In this document: positions 32,617-42,701 of the stretch, piece by piece
Position numbering within the stretch: position 1 is the stretch's first letter
Layout of the letters: each line of letters starts with the position of its first letter
Assembly: GCF_030816915.1 (NCBI RefSeq)
Contig: NZ_JAUSYN010000001.1
Coordinates: forward strand, 310,001-374,000
DNA length: 64,000 bases
DNA from: Streptomyces sp. B3I8
Lineage (GTDB): Bacteria; Actinomycetota; Actinomycetes; Streptomycetales; Streptomycetaceae
Reading direction: 5' to 3'
Program-made: the position numbers and the translations under genes
The notes under the pieces: model-generated
What the model was told of the DNA's origin: nothing
What the model saw: the letters and a program-made list of their open reading frames with translations, nothing else
Databases searched by the model: none

Positions 32617-35600
32617 TTGAGTACCGTCCTGTTCCGCAGGCCCGCGCGTCGACGCGGACCGGACATGCCCGAGGGCGAACTGAGCCTCCAGGAGCCACCC
32701 GCCCTCGCGGAGGTGACACCCGACAGCTCGGCCGTGTGGAACTACCTGCCCATGGCCATGATGTCGGTGTCCATGATGCTGATGTACATGAGGCCGGGCG
32801 GCTCGCGCGGCGGCGCCTTCACATACTTGGCACTGGGAATGATGGTGGTGTCGGCCGGTGCCATGATGCTGGGCCAGTTCGCCCGCCGCGGCAGCGAGCG
32901 CAAGCAGCGGCTGAAGGGCGAGCGCCGGGACTACCTGCGCTATCTGCGGCAGGTGCGGCGCACGGTGCGCGCGGCGGTGTCCGACCAGCAGCGGGCCCTG
33001 GCCTGGCGGCATCCGGAGCCCGGGGCGCTGTGGTCGCTGGTGGGCACCAGCCGTCTGTGGGAACGCCGGTCGGCGGACGAGGACTTCGGCGAGGTGCGGG
33101 TCGCGGTGGGCGGCCAGAAGCTGGGGCTGCGGCTCGCTCCGCTGTCCAACACGCCGGTGGAGGACCTGGAGCCGCTGAGCGCGCACGCGCTGCGCAGCTT
33201 CGTCCGGGCGTACTCCACCGTTCCCGACCAGCCCATAGCCGTGTACCTGCGGGCCTGGTCACGGGTGTTGCTGCGGGGCGGGGCGGAGCGCGCCCAGGGG
33301 CTGGTCCGGGCCGTGGTGGCCCAGCTCGCGGTGGCCCACTCCCCCGAGGACCTGTGGGTCGCGGTGTGCGTCTCGGACGAGCGTCGCGCCGACTGGGACT
33401 GGGTGAAGTGGCTGCCGCACAACCAGCACCGCGGGGAGACCGACGGGGCCGGCGCGGTGCGCATGGTGGTGGGCACGGTCAACGAGCTGGAGGCCCTGCT
33501 CGGGCCGGAGTTCACCGAGCGGCCGCCGCACGACCCGCAGGCGCAGGCCGGCCGTGAGGAACCCTACGTGGTGGTCGTGCTGGACGGTTCCGCGGTTCCG
33601 GCCGGGCACCGCATGGACGGGCCCGGGTTCCGCAACACCGTCGTGCTCGACCTGGGCGAGGCGCTCACCTGGCGGCCGGGGCGGACGACGCTGCGACTGG
33701 ACCTGACCGAGCGGGAACTGCGTCTGGTGCGCACCGACCGCGAACGCAGGGAGCAGTTCTCCGCGCTCGGCCTCCCGGACACGATGGGTCTGCCGACGGC
33801 GCGGTCGCTCGCCCGGCGGCTGGCCCCGTACCGGATGGGCGTGGGCAGGGACGCGAGCGAGCCCATGGCCGCGAACACCGAACTGACGGCCCTGCTGGGC
33901 ATCACCGACCTGTACCGGCACGATCCGCCCGCCCTGTGGAACGCGCGCACCGGACCGGAGCGGCTGCGGGTCCCGATCGCCGTGGGTTCCGACGGGACGC
34001 CCGTCGAACTGGACATCAAGGAGTCGGCCCAGGGCGGCACCGGCCCGCACGGCATGCTGATCGGCGCCACCGGTTCGGGCAAGAGCGAACTGCTGCGGAC
34101 ACTGGTCCTGGCGCTGGCGCTGACCAACTCCTCGGAGACGCTGAACTTCGTCCTGGTCGACTTCAAGGGCGGCGCGACCTTCCTGGGGCTGGACGAACTC
34201 CCGCACACCTCCGCGGTGATCACCAACCTGGCGGACGAGGTCGAGCTGGTGGCCCGCATGCAGGACGCGCTGCACGGCGAGCTGATGCGCCGCCAGGAGC
34301 TGCTGCGCTCCGCGGGCAACTACACCTCGGCGCTGGAGTACGAGAAGGCGCGCGCCGACGGGGTGCCGCTGGCGCCGCTGCCGAGCCTGTTCGTCGTCGT
34401 GGACGAGTTCAGCGAACTGCTGGCCGCGCACCGCGAGTTCATGGAGCTGTTCGTCATGATCGGGCGGCTGGGGCGCAGCCTCGGCGTCCATCTGCTGCTC
34501 GCCTCGCAGCGCCTGGACGAGGGGCGGATGCACCAGCTCGAGTCCCATCTGTCCTACCGCATCGGTCTGCGCACGTTCTCGGCCATGGAGAGCCGCGGCG
34601 TGCTGGGCGTGCCCGACGCCTACGAGCTGCCGCCCACGCCCGGCAGCGGCTTCATCAAGTCCGGTGTCGAGGCGCTGACCCGGTTCCGGGCGGCCTACGT
34701 GTCCGGCCCCTACCGGCAGCGCCGCGGCTCGGTCGACCAGGCGCGGGTGGCCAGTCAGGTGGTGCCCTGGACGGCGGACTGGGTGGTGCCCCGCCAGACC
34801 CCCGATCCCGCGGAGGGCGATCCGGAGATCCGGGCCGAGGACGAGGACGTCGAGGAGGGTGCCTCGCTGCTGTCGGTGGCCGTGGAGCGGCTGCGCGGCT
34901 CCGGGCCGGCCGCCCACCAGGTGTGGCTGCCGCCGCTGGGCGCGCCCGCCACCCTGGATCAGTTGCTGTCCCCGCTCGTCCCCCACCCCGAGTACGGGCT
35001 GACCTGCGACTCCCCCCGCCGGGGCCGGCTCGTCGCACCCGTGGGGATCGTCGACCGGCCCTTCGACCAGCGCCGTGACGAACTGCTGGTGGACGTCTCC
35101 GGGGCCGGCGGTCACGTCGCCGTCGCGGGCGGCCCGCAGAGCGGCAAGTCCACGCTGCTGCGCACCCTGATCACCTCGCTGGCGCTCACCCACACGCCGC
35201 GCGAGGTGCAGTTCTACTGCCTGGACTTCGGCGGCGGCACCCTGTCCGCGCTGGCGGCGCTGCCGCACGTGGGCGGGGTGGCCGCCCGGATGGACACCGA
35301 GCGGGTGGGCCGGGTGATGTCCGAGATCACCGCGCTGCTCGCGCACCGGGAGCGGTTCTTCCTGGAGCACGGCATCGACTCCATGGTCTCCCTGCGGCGG
35401 CGCAGGGCGGCCGGCGAGTTCCCCGGCGAACGACACGGCGACGTCTTCCTCGTGATCGACGGCTGGTCCACCGTGCGGCAGGACTACGACCAGCACATCG
35501 GCGCCCTCAACGCGCTGGCCGGGCGCGGCCTGAACTACGGCATCCACCTCGTCGTCACCACCTCCCGCTGGGTGGAGCTGACCGCCACCGTCCGGGACCA

Positions 35601-36597
35601 GACCGGCACCCGCCTGGAGCTGCGCATGGGTGACGCCATGGACTCCGGGATCGACGTGCGCAGGGCGGCGGAGGTGCCGCGGGTGCCCGGGCGCGGTCTG
35701 ACCCGCGACTCCAAGCTCCATTACCTGGCCGCGCTGCCGCGCCTGGACGGGCGGCCGGGCGCGGACGACCTGTCCGAGGGCGTGGCCGACCTCGTCGCCC
35801 GGGTGCGGGAGCACTGGGCGGGGCCGCCCGCCCCGCCCGTACGGATGCTGCCCACCCTGCTGCCGGCGGCGGAACTCCCCCCGGCCGAGGGGGACCTGCG
35901 GGTGCCGCTGGGCGTCGAGGAGGAGGGCATGGGCACCCTGTGGCACGACTTCACGGCCACGCCCCACCTGATCGTCGTCGGCGACACCGAGAGCGGCAAG
36001 ACCAACATGCTGCGCCTCATCGCCCGGTCGATCACCGAGCGCTTCACACCGGCCGAGGCACGGATCATGGTGGTCGACTACCGGCGCACCCTCGTGGAAT
36101 CGGTGCCCGAGGAGTACCGGCTCGGGCACGCCGTCGGCATCGACGCGCTGAAGGAGCTGATCCAGGGGGCGGCCCGGGCGGTCCGCACCCGGCTGCCCGG
36201 CCCGGACATCACCCCGGCCAGGATGCGGCTGCGCGACTGGTGGACCGGACCGAGGCTGTTCGTCCTGGTCGACGACTACGACATGGTCGGCGGCGGCGGT
36301 CCGCTGAACCAGCCGTTCGAGCCCCTGACGGACCACCTGGCGCTGGGTCACGAGGTGGGCCTGCACCTGGTCGTCGCCCGCTCGGCGGCCGGGGCGGGCC
36401 GCGGCCTGAACGACCCCCTGCTGCGCCGGCTGCTGGAGGTCAACACCCCGGGCGTCCTGCTGTCCTGCCCGCCGACCGAGGGCTTCGTCTTCGGCAACGT
36501 CAAGGGCCGCAACCTCGTCCCGGGCCGGGGGGCGCTCGTCACCCGGCGCAGGAGCGTCGACATCCAGACGGCCCTGGTGGACGTGGAGAGCTCATGA
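32617..36597 (+). CDS. eccC: Type VII secretion ATPase EccC (FtsK/SpoIIIE type, three ATPase domains)
   Basis: The 1,326-residue protein starts at TTG 32617, with AGGAGAG six bases upstream and the family N-terminus (STVLFRRPARR). Two transmembrane helices lie near residues 45-85. Three P-loop domains follow: GATGSGKSE (about 483) with LFVVVDEF, GGPQSGKST (about 837) with VFLVIDGW, and GDTESGKTN (about 1121) with LFVLVDDYD. EccC powers ESX secretion and binds the YxxxD/E signal of Esx substrates through its last domain. The second and third Walker B motifs lack the DE pair (DG and DD). All three domains are fused in one chain, not split into EccCa and EccCb. Confidence 0.97.
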   Translation: MSTVLFRRPARRRGPDMPEGELSLQEPPALAEVTPDSSAVWNYLPMAMMSVSMMLMYMRPGGSRGGAFTYLALGMMVVSAGAMMLGQFARRGSERKQRLKGERRDYLRYLRQVRRTVRAAVSDQQRALAWRHPEPGALWSLVGTSRLWERRSADEDFGEVRVAVGGQKLGLRLAPLSNTPVEDLEPLSAHALRSFVRAYSTVPDQPIAVYLRAWSRVLLRGGAERAQGLVRAVVAQLAVAHSPEDLWVAVCVSDERRADWDWVKWLPHNQHRGETDGAGAVRMVVGTVNELEALLGPEFTERPPHDPQAQAGREEPYVVVVLDGSAVPAGHRMDGPGFRNTVVLDLGEALTWRPGRTTLRLDLTERELRLVRTDRERREQFSALGLPDTMGLPTARSLARRLAPYRMGVGRDASEPMAANTELTALLGITDLYRHDPPALWNARTGPERLRVPIAVGSDGTPVELDIKESAQGGTGPHGMLIGATGSGKSELLRTLVLALALTNSSETLNFVLVDFKGGATFLGLDELPHTSAVITNLADEVELVARMQDALHGELMRRQELLRSAGNYTSALEYEKARADGVPLAPLPSLFVVVDEFSELLAAHREFMELFVMIGRLGRSLGVHLLLASQRLDEGRMHQLESHLSYRIGLRTFSAMESRGVLGVPDAYELPPTPGSGFIKSGVEALTRFRAAYVSGPYRQRRGSVDQARVASQVVPWTADWVVPRQTPDPAEGDPEIRAEDEDVEEGASLLSVAVERLRGSGPAAHQVWLPPLGAPATLDQLLSPLVPHPEYGLTCDSPRRGRLVAPVGIVDRPFDQRRDELLVDVSGAGGHVAVAGGPQSGKSTLLRTLITSLALTHTPREVQFYCLDFGGGTLSALAALPHVGGVAARMDTERVGRVMSEITALLAHRERFFLEHGIDSMVSLRRRRAAGEFPGERHGDVFLVIDGWSTVRQDYDQHIGALNALAGRGLNYGIHLVVTTSRWVELTATVRDQTGTRLELRMGDAMDSGIDVRRAAEVPRVPGRGLTRDSKLHYLAALPRLDGRPGADDLSEGVADLVARVREHWAGPPAPPVRMLPTLLPAAELPPAEGDLRVPLGVEEEGMGTLWHDFTATPHLIVVGDTESGKTNMLRLIARSITERFTPAEARIMVVDYRRTLVESVPEEYRLGHAVGIDALKELIQGAARAVRTRLPGPDITPARMRLRDWWTGPRLFVLVDDYDMVGGGGPLNQPFEPLTDHLALGHEVGLHLVVARSAAGAGRGLNDPLLRRLLEVNTPGVLLSCPPTEGFVFGNVKGRNLVPGRGALVTRRRSVDIQTALVDVESS

Positions 36598-36641
36598 GGG
36601 CCCTTCCTCCCACCACCCGGGCCCGCCCGTACGGAATGCGC

Positions 36642-36713
36642 CGGCCCCCCGCACAGGCGGCCGGCATACGGCCCCCCGCACAGCCGAGCGGTGTCCGGCG
36701 GCCCCCCGCACGG
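36642..36713. repeat. Three 15-base direct repeats in the eccC-mycP convergent gap
   Basis: CGGCCCCCCGCACAG occurs at 36642 and 36669, with a one-base variant at 36699, spaced 27 and 30 bases. The 131-base gap between the convergent eccC and mycP stops holds nothing else I recognise. Confidence 0.75.
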
Positions 36714-36728
36714 GCGGCCGACGTGCGG

Positions 36729-37925
36729 CTACTGTGCCGGGCGCCAGCGTCTGGCCCTGCCCAGCGGTACGAGGACCATGGCCGCGCCGATCAGCAGCGC
36801 CACGCCCAGGGCCGCGCCGCCGACCATCAGGGCCCGGCCGCGGGTGCCGTCCGCGGTGGTGTGCGGGATCCGCGCCGGTTCGGGCCGGGCCTCCGCCCGG
36901 GCCCGGACCGTGGGCAGGACCGCCGTCAGCCCGGCGTAGGCGTCCAGCCGGGGGATGCTGTCGGGGTAGGCGGTCTCCTGGAGCCGGCGGGCGACCTCGG
37001 CCGCGGAGAGGCCCGGGAGGTAGGACCGCAGGAGGGCGGCGGCTCCCGCGACGTGCGCGGCCGCCAGCGAGGACCCCGAGCCGATGAAGTGCCCCGCGCC
37101 CTCGACGCCGACGCCGACGACCGCGTCGCCGGGCGCGGACAGGTCCGGGTCGAGGGCGCCGGGGGCGGCCTCGGGCCGGGTTCCGGCCGGGCCGTGGTCC
37201 ACGACCGACACCACGGAGGGGACATGGGCCGGCCAGTAGGCGCGCGGCCGGGTGTCGGGCTTGCCGTCCGCGCCCTCGGGGGCGACGTCGGGTGCCGCGG
37301 GCGCGACGACGAGCGCGTCCTTGCCGCGGGCGTAGGCGGCGGCGTCGGCGACGTCCCCGCCGTCCCCGCCACTGCCGCCGCTCCCGCTCACCACCTGTCC
37401 GACGTAGATGACACCGGCGCCCCGGTCGGCGGCGGCCCGGATGCCGGCGGCGATCCTGGCGGCGCTCGGGTTGCCCCGGGCGTCGGTGCCGCGCAGGGCG
37501 AGGACCGTGGCGCCCGGCGCGACGCCGGTGACGGCTCCGGTGCCGGTGGCCGCCGCGGCGATGAGCCCGGCGGCGAAGGTCCCGTGCCCCACGCAGTCCT
37601 CGCCGGCCCCGTCGACGGCCGTGACCCTGCCCTTCAGGGCGGGTGTCCGGGCGGAGACACCGGTGTCGATCACGGCCACCGTGACACCGCCGCCCCGCGA
37701 GAGCTGCCACGACCGGGAGAGCTGCAGTGCCCGGTGGGTCCACGGGCGCAGCTCGGCGGAGGTGGCGGAGGCGGTGGCGCAGGTGTCGTCCGCCGCCATG
37801 CGCAGGCGCAGTGGGGGCAGGGAGACCGGCGCTCCGTCGGCGGCGGCGGGCGGGGCGAGTACCAGGGCGGGAACGGCGGCGACAGCCGCGAGGGCCATGG
37901 CACGACGACAACGGTCGTGAGGCAT
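36729..37925 (-). CDS. mycP: Mycosin, membrane-anchored subtilisin-like protease of the T7SS (MycP)
   Basis: The 398-residue protein has a Sec signal peptide (1-29), a subtilisin-fold domain and a C-terminal transmembrane helix (about 365-388) with a basic end. The triad is visible: Asp87 in VAVIDTGV, His114 in GHGTFAAG and Ser286 in GSSLAAAHVAG. Mycosins stabilise the ESX membrane complex and cleave some substrates. The oxyanion-hole Asn normally in an AAGN segment appears replaced (LVVAPAAPD near 205-213), so catalysis may be altered. It lies on the opposite strand between eccC and the EccA-like gene, whose start diverges from it. Confidence 0.93.
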   Translation of the reverse strand: MPHDRCRRAMALAAVAAVPALVLAPPAAADGAPVSLPPLRLRMAADDTCATASATSAELRPWTHRALQLSRSWQLSRGGGVTVAVIDTGVSARTPALKGRVTAVDGAGEDCVGHGTFAAGLIAAAATGTGAVTGVAPGATVLALRGTDARGNPSAARIAAGIRAAADRGAGVIYVGQVVSGSGGSGGDGGDVADAAAYARGKDALVVAPAAPDVAPEGADGKPDTRPRAYWPAHVPSVVSVVDHGPAGTRPEAAPGALDPDLSAPGDAVVGVGVEGAGHFIGSGSSLAAAHVAGAAALLRSYLPGLSAAEVARRLQETAYPDSIPRLDAYAGLTAVLPTVRARAEARPEPARIPHTTADGTRGRALMVGGAALGVALLIGAAMVLVPLGRARRWRPAQ

Positions 37926-37999
37926 GGGGCAGATGATATGGGAAGCAACGGTGGTGCCGGGCGGGCCCCGCGCCTGCCGGAGCATCAGGAGGGGCGAGC
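37926..37999. promoter_or_regulatory. Short divergent intergenic region, mycP and EccA-like gene
   Basis: Only 74 bases separate the two start codons, so the promoters must be close or overlapping. AGGAGGGG at 37988-37995 is the ribosome site for the GTG at 38000. Confidence 0.6.
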
Positions 38000-40900
38000 G
38001 TGTCACGGCAAGTTCTGACGGTGGGCCAGGGGCGGACGGACGAGTTCCGGACCATCGGCGAGGCGCTGGCCGCCGCGCTCACCGGTGCGGTGATCCAGGT
38101 GGCGCCGGGACGTTACCCGGAGAATCTCGTGGTGCGCACCCGGGTCACGGTGGTGGGCACCGGCGAGCCGGGCGGGGTGGAGATCTGCCCGCGGCGCGGC
38201 ACCGCGCTGACCCTGGTGGCCGACGCGGTGATGCTCACCGACCTGGTGCTGCGCGGCGGCGGTGAGGACGTGGCCGTCGTGGACGTGCCGCGCGGCCAGC
38301 TGGCGATGGAGCGCTGTTCGGTCACCGGTTCCGGCTGGACGGCGCTGCTGGCGCGCGACGGCGGGTCGCTGGCGATGCGCGGCTGCCGGGTCACCAACCG
38401 CGAGGGCGCCGGGATCGTGGACACCTCCGACGCCCCGAGCGTCATCGAGGACTGTCTGCTGGAGAACCTGGGCACCTCGGCCGTGGTGCTCGGCGAGGGC
38501 GCCCGCTCCACGGTCCGCGGCTGCCGCATCCGCGACGCCCGCGGCAACGGTGTCCTGGCCAACGGCGAGGCGCGGGGCGTCGTCGACACCTGCGAGATCA
38601 CCGGGACGGACAAGCCGGCCATCGCCCTGGAGGGCAACTGCACCACGCACGTCACCGCCACCACGGTCGGCGACTGCGCGGTCGGCGTCTACCTGACCAG
38701 CTCCTCCCGGCCCACCCTGGAGGACGTCACGGTCTCCGGCACGTCGGGGCCGGGCTTCGCGCTGGCCGACGGTGCCGATCCCCTGCTGCGCCGCTGCTCG
38801 TCCGCCCGGAGCAAGGGGTACGGGCTGATCGTGTCCGAGCGGTCCCGAGGGACGTTCGAGGACTGCGAGTTCACCGGTTCGGCGGGCGTCGCCGTCATGG
38901 TCACGGAGTCGAGCTCCCCGTCGTTCCTGCGCACCGGGGTGCGGGACTGCGCCGACCCGGTGGCCGCGGTGCGGCTCGAGGACGGCGCGACCGCCGAGTT
39001 CGACCGGCTGGAGGTGACGGACCCGGCGGGCAGCGGCGTCCTGGTGTCCTCCCACGCCAACCCCCTGATCCGCAGGGCGCGGGTGGCCGGGGCGGGCCGG
39101 TGCGGCGTGGAGGTGCGCGAGGACGGCCGGGGGCGGCTGGAGTTCTGCACCGTCGAACGCTCCGGAGCCGCCGGTCTGCGCGTCGCCGAGGGCGGCCGGA
39201 CCCAGCTCGACGACGGTGTGCTGCGCGACTGCGGGGAGGCCGGTGTCCTGGTGGCGTCCGAGGGTGTCCTCACGGTGCGCGACACGCGGATCGAGGGCTG
39301 CGGTTCGAGCGGGGCCGTGGCCGAGGACGGCGGTGAACTGGCCCTGACCCGGGTGCGGATCGACGGTGCCGGGGCGCACGGGGTGCTCCTCGCGGCGGGT
39401 TCCCGCGCCCAGGTGCGCGCGTGCGAGATCACGGGCAGCCTCGGCGACGGCGTCCGCGTGGACACCGACGGGGCCGTGGCGGTCACCGGCTGCACGGTGC
39501 GCGAGAACCGGGGGGCGGGCCTGACCCAGACGCGGGCCGGGGACCGGCTGGAGGTCCTGGACCTCACCAGCACGGACAACGCCACGCCCGACGCCTGGGG
39601 CGCGCTGGCGGTCGCCGCGGCCTCCGGCGCCGCCGGGACACCCGCGGGCCGCGGCGCCGCCGCGAAGCCGCACGATCCCCTGGAGGAGCTGGAGGGCCTC
39701 ATCGGTCTGGACGGCGTCAAGGACCAGGTGCGGACCCTGGTCAACCTCAACCAGCTCGCGCAGCGCCGTCAGCGGCTGGGCATGCCGGTGCCGTCCATGA
39801 GCCGCCACCTGGTGTTCGCGGGCCCGCCCGGCACCGGCAAGACGACCGTGGCCCGCCTGTACGGCTCGATCCTGGCCCAGCTCGGGGTGCTGCCCGACGG
39901 CCATCTGGTCGAGGTCTCCCGTGCCGATCTGGTCGCCCAGGTCATCGGCGGTACGGCGATCAAGACGACGGAGGCGTTCATGAAGGCGCTCGGCGGCGTC
40001 CTGTTCGTCGACGAGGCGTACACGCTCACCTCGGGGGGATCGTCGAACGACTTCGGCACCGAGGCCGTGGACACGCTGCTGAAACTGATGGAGGACCACC
40101 GCGAGGAGGTGGTGGTGATCGCCGCCGGCTACTCCGCCGAGATGGACTCCTTCCTGTCCTCCAACCCCGGCCTGGCCTCGCGGTTCACCAGGACCATCGA
40201 GTTCGGGAACTACTCCGTCGAGGAACTGGTGACGATCACGGAGAGCATGTGCCGCTCGCACCTGTACGAACTGGGGCCGGGCACCACCCAGGCCCTGGCG
40301 GCCCACTTCGAGGCGATGGAGAAGGGAGTGACGTTCGGCAACGGCCGTGCGGCGCGGCGGGTGTTCGAGGAGATGGTGGACCGTCAGGCCGTCCGGCTGG
40401 CGACGGTGGCCGAGCCGGCCGAACGTGATCTGACGCTGCTGCTGCCCGAGGACGTCAGCGCGTTCGCGGCGGAGCGGCCGACCCGGGCGGAGGACCGGCA
40501 GACGATGCTGGACCGGCTGGAGGCGATGGTGGGCCTGCACGCGGTCAAGCGCGAGGTGACCGACCTGGTCAGCCTGCTGACCACGGCCCGGCAGCGGGAG
40601 GCGGCGGGACTGCCCGCGCCGAGGGTCAACCAGCACCTGGTGTTCTCCGGGCCCCCCGGAACGGGCAAGACGACCGTGGCCCGCCTCTACGCGGAACTGC
40701 TGACCGCGCTGGGGGTGCTGCCGCGCGGTCAGCTCGTCGAGGTGGCGCGCGCCGATCTGGTGGGACGCTATGTGGGCCACACGGCGCAGCTCACCAAGGA
40801 GGTGTTCCAAAGCGCGCTGGGCGGAGTGCTCTTCATCGACGAGGCGTACACCCTCACCCCCGAGGGCTCCGGGTCGGGATCGGACTTCGGGCGCGAGGCG

Positions 40901-41320
40901 GTGGACACGCTGCTGAAGCTGATGGAGGACCACCGGGACGAGGTGGTCGTGATCGTCGCCGGCTACACCGAGGAGATGCGCCGCTTCCTGGACTCCAACC
41001 CGGGTCTGGCCTCCCGCTTCTCCCGGTTCGTGGAGTTCGAGGACTACTCCACCGAGGAGCTGCTCACGATCATGGAACGGCACGCCGAGGAGTCCGGCTA
41101 CACCTGCGCGCCGCTCACGCTGGAGGCTCTGCGCACCTACCTCGACGGCGTCCCCAGGGGCCGCACGTTCGGCAACGCCCGCCTGGCGCGGCAACTCCTG
41201 GAAACGATGATCACCCGCCAGGCCCGCAGACTGACGGCGCTCGGAGAACCGAGCATCGACGATCTGCGCGCACTGCTCCCCCAGGACCTGCCCGCCCCCG
41301 GCCTGAGCGTGCCCGCCTGA
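38000..41320 (+). CDS. EccA-like protein: parallel beta-helix fused to two CbbX-type AAA ATPase domains
   Basis: The 1,106-residue protein starts at GTG 38000 behind AGGAGGGG. Residues 1-520 are regular repeats of about 22-24 residues (patterns such as [11 protein letters not shown] and [10 protein letters not shown]) typical of a right-handed beta-helix. Two AAA+ domains follow, with GPPGTGKTT at about 610 and 884 and Walker B FVDEAY and FIDEAY. Each ends in a NARLAR- or NGRAARR-type sensor segment as in CbbX and EccA. Mycobacterial EccA is a cytosolic AAA ATPase with a TPR N-terminus that handles ESX substrates; here the TPR part is replaced by a beta-helix and the ATPase is duplicated. It probably remodels or unfolds T7SS cargo. 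Confidence 0.9.
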   Translation: MSRQVLTVGQGRTDEFRTIGEALAAALTGAVIQVAPGRYPENLVVRTRVTVVGTGEPGGVEICPRRGTALTLVADAVMLTDLVLRGGGEDVAVVDVPRGQLAMERCSVTGSGWTALLARDGGSLAMRGCRVTNREGAGIVDTSDAPSVIEDCLLENLGTSAVVLGEGARSTVRGCRIRDARGNGVLANGEARGVVDTCEITGTDKPAIALEGNCTTHVTATTVGDCAVGVYLTSSSRPTLEDVTVSGTSGPGFALADGADPLLRRCSSARSKGYGLIVSERSRGTFEDCEFTGSAGVAVMVTESSSPSFLRTGVRDCADPVAAVRLEDGATAEFDRLEVTDPAGSGVLVSSHANPLIRRARVAGAGRCGVEVREDGRGRLEFCTVERSGAAGLRVAEGGRTQLDDGVLRDCGEAGVLVASEGVLTVRDTRIEGCGSSGAVAEDGGELALTRVRIDGAGAHGVLLAAGSRAQVRACEITGSLGDGVRVDTDGAVAVTGCTVRENRGAGLTQTRAGDRLEVLDLTSTDNATPDAWGALAVAAASGAAGTPAGRGAAAKPHDPLEELEGLIGLDGVKDQVRTLVNLNQLAQRRQRLGMPVPSMSRHLVFAGPPGTGKTTVARLYGSILAQLGVLPDGHLVEVSRADLVAQVIGGTAIKTTEAFMKALGGVLFVDEAYTLTSGGSSNDFGTEAVDTLLKLMEDHREEVVVIAAGYSAEMDSFLSSNPGLASRFTRTIEFGNYSVEELVTITESMCRSHLYELGPGTTQALAAHFEAMEKGVTFGNGRAARRVFEEMVDRQAVRLATVAEPAERDLTLLLPEDVSAFAAERPTRAEDRQTMLDRLEAMVGLHAVKREVTDLVSLLTTARQREAAGLPAPRVNQHLVFSGPPGTGKTTVARLYAELLTALGVLPRGQLVEVARADLVGRYVGHTAQLTKEVFQSALGGVLFIDEAYTLTPEGSGSGSDFGREAVDTLLKLMEDHRDEVVVIVAGYTEEMRRFLDSNPGLASRFSRFVEFEDYSTEELLTIMERHAEESGYTCAPLTLEALRTYLDGVPRGRTFGNARLARQLLETMITRQARRLTALGEPSIDDLRALLPQDLPAPGLSVPA

Positions 41321-41341
41321 ACAAAGCCGGCGGGGGGACGG

Positions 41342-41367
41342 CCGGGGCCCGGGGGGCGGAGCCCCGG
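41342..41367 (+). terminator. Possible terminator after the EccA-like gene
   Basis: CCGGGGC at 41342 and GCCCCGG at 41361 form a seven-base GC stem with a twelve-base loop, shortly after the stop at 41320. There is no T run, which is usual for high-GC actinomycetes. Confidence 0.5.
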
Positions 41368-41819
41368 ACTCCCGCCCCTCCGGTATGCCGGCTCCGGAGT
41401 CGGATCACTCGGCCATGTGCGCACCGCGGTGACAGGCGTGGCTGGTTCACTGCCGCGGCCGAGGTGGTGCGGGCGATGCGGGTGCCTCGGCCTGGCCTGC
41501 TCTCCCGGCATGGTGCCCGCACCCGGCGGGGCCTCGCGGTGCGCAACGCGGTGCGCACCGCGGCGGACCGCGCGGCCGGCCGCACGAACCGGATCGCCTC
41601 TCGCCGGGCCGCGGACGCGAACCGGTAGCCCCGGTCCGCACCGGCCGTACGCCGGCCGGTGCCCAGCCCCGCGGCGGCTCCCGGCCGGATGGGCGCCACC
41701 GCGCCGCCATGTCCGGGGAGCCCGGCTCGGGTCCGGGGGAAGCCGCGGGATCAGCCCGGCCCTCCCCTCCGCGGTGGGAGGCGACGCGCGCGGACGTGCC
41801 CGCGGTCTGCCCCCCGGCA
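41368..41819. other. About 450 bases without a supported gene
   Basis: Short open frames exist, but none has a recognisable motif or a good ribosome site. The stretch lies between the T7SS locus and a transposase remnant and may be decayed mobile DNA. Confidence 0.5.
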
Positions 41820-41913
41820 GACGTCCTCCACGCCTACAACCACCACCGCTGCCACACCGCACTCGACGGACACCCGCCCATCAGCCGCGTCAACAACCCT
41901 GCGGGTCAATACA
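41820..41913 (+). pseudogene. C-terminal remnant of an IS481-type transposase
   Basis: The frame reads DVLHAYNHHRCHTAL, then GHPPISRVNNPAGQYT. The signature YNHHRxHTALxGxPPxSR and the closing GQYT are typical of the C-terminus of IS481-family DDE transposases. No upstream catalytic domain is visible, so only the last 31 residues remain. The remnant overlaps the 3' end of the tetR-type gene on the other strand. Confidence 0.8.
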
Positions 41914-42601
41914 CCTGGCGCAAGGTCGCGATGCCGGCCACGACGATGTCGACGCCGGCGAGGAATTGCTCGCGGTCGTCGTGATCGCGCAGCTGCTTCG
42001 CGGCCGCGTGCACGAACGGGTACGTGCTGGGGTTCACCTCTGCCCATCGTGCGGCAGCCGCGTCGAGGAAGGCGGCTCGGTCCGTGCCGCTGTCGGCGAG
42101 GTGCCGGGCGTTCGCGGCGTTCTGCACGGCCTCACCAAGGACATAGCTCATGAACGTGCCGGCCGCGTCGAAGCGTGCCCGCTCGGGGACGTCGAGTGCG
42201 TCCAGCAGTCTGGCGATGCTCTCGTAGAAGTCCAGCAGCGCCGGTCGCCATGGCTGCCGGGAGAGTTCCGCCGCGACCCAGGGGTGGGCGCCGATCGCGT
42301 CGAACAGTCCCAGGGCGAGGCGGCGCAGGGTCGCGCGTGGGTCCGTCTCGGAGACCGCGCCGGTCAGCACGCGGGCGAAGATCTCGTCGGTGGCGGTCGA
42401 GAGCAGATCGCCCTTGTCCGCGACGTGGTGGTAGATCGCTCCGTAGCCGGTGCGCAGGCGAACGGTGAGCGCCCGCAGGGTCAGCGCGCTCTCGCCGCCG
42501 GCGTCCAGGAGCTCGATCGCGGCCTGGATGATCACCTCCCTGGACAGGCCGCCCCTGGACCTGGGGGCCCGCGCCGATCCGTTCCCGGTTGTCTTCGCCA
42601 T
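41906..42601 (-). CDS. TetR/AcrR family repressor
   Basis: This 231-residue regulator has an N-terminal helix-turn-helix (REVIIQAAIELLD, then RLRTGYGAIYHHVADKGDLL at about 46-66) and a long helical ligand-binding domain. It diverges from the flavin monooxygenase gene with 100 bases between starts, the usual layout for a TetR controlling a drug-inactivating enzyme. Its last codons (CGC CAG GTG TAT TGA) run into the transposase remnant, so the original C-terminus may have been replaced by the insertion. The DNA-binding and core regions are intact. Confidence 0.88.
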   Translation of the reverse strand: MAKTTGNGSARAPRSRGGLSREVIIQAAIELLDAGGESALTLRALTVRLRTGYGAIYHHVADKGDLLSTATDEIFARVLTGAVSETDPRATLRRLALGLFDAIGAHPWVAAELSRQPWRPALLDFYESIARLLDALDVPERARFDAAGTFMSYVLGEAVQNAANARHLADSGTDRAAFLDAAAARWAEVNPSTYPFVHAAAKQLRDHDDREQFLAGVDIVVAGIATLRQVY

Positions 42602-42620
42602 GGCTCCAGTATCGCACGAG

Positions 42621-42635
42621 TGGATCGGCGATCCA
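42621..42635. promoter_or_regulatory. Candidate TetR operator
   Basis: TGGATCG-G-CGATCCA is a perfect 7+7 inverted repeat around one central base, located 20 bases upstream of the repressor start and 67 bases before the monooxygenase start. A single half site (CGATCCA) recurs near 42663. Confidence 0.65.
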
Positions 42636-42701
42636 ACTTCGTGTTAGCGTTTTTGGAGTGACGATCCACAAGGGATCTCCCGCAGTCTCAGGAGGACCAC
42701 C

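Noticed and set aside
33259..36366. Long minus-strand frame opposite eccC
   Set aside because: EccC has all expected motifs in its own frame; the antisense product has none.
38003..41194. Long minus-strand frame opposite the EccA-like gene
   Set aside because: Shadow frame rich in Arg, His and Gln, with no motif and no ribosome site.
41417..42661. Plus-strand frame covering the T7SS downstream gap and tetR antisense
   Set aside because: No motif except the 31-residue transposase remnant in another phase; mostly antisense to the TetR gene.
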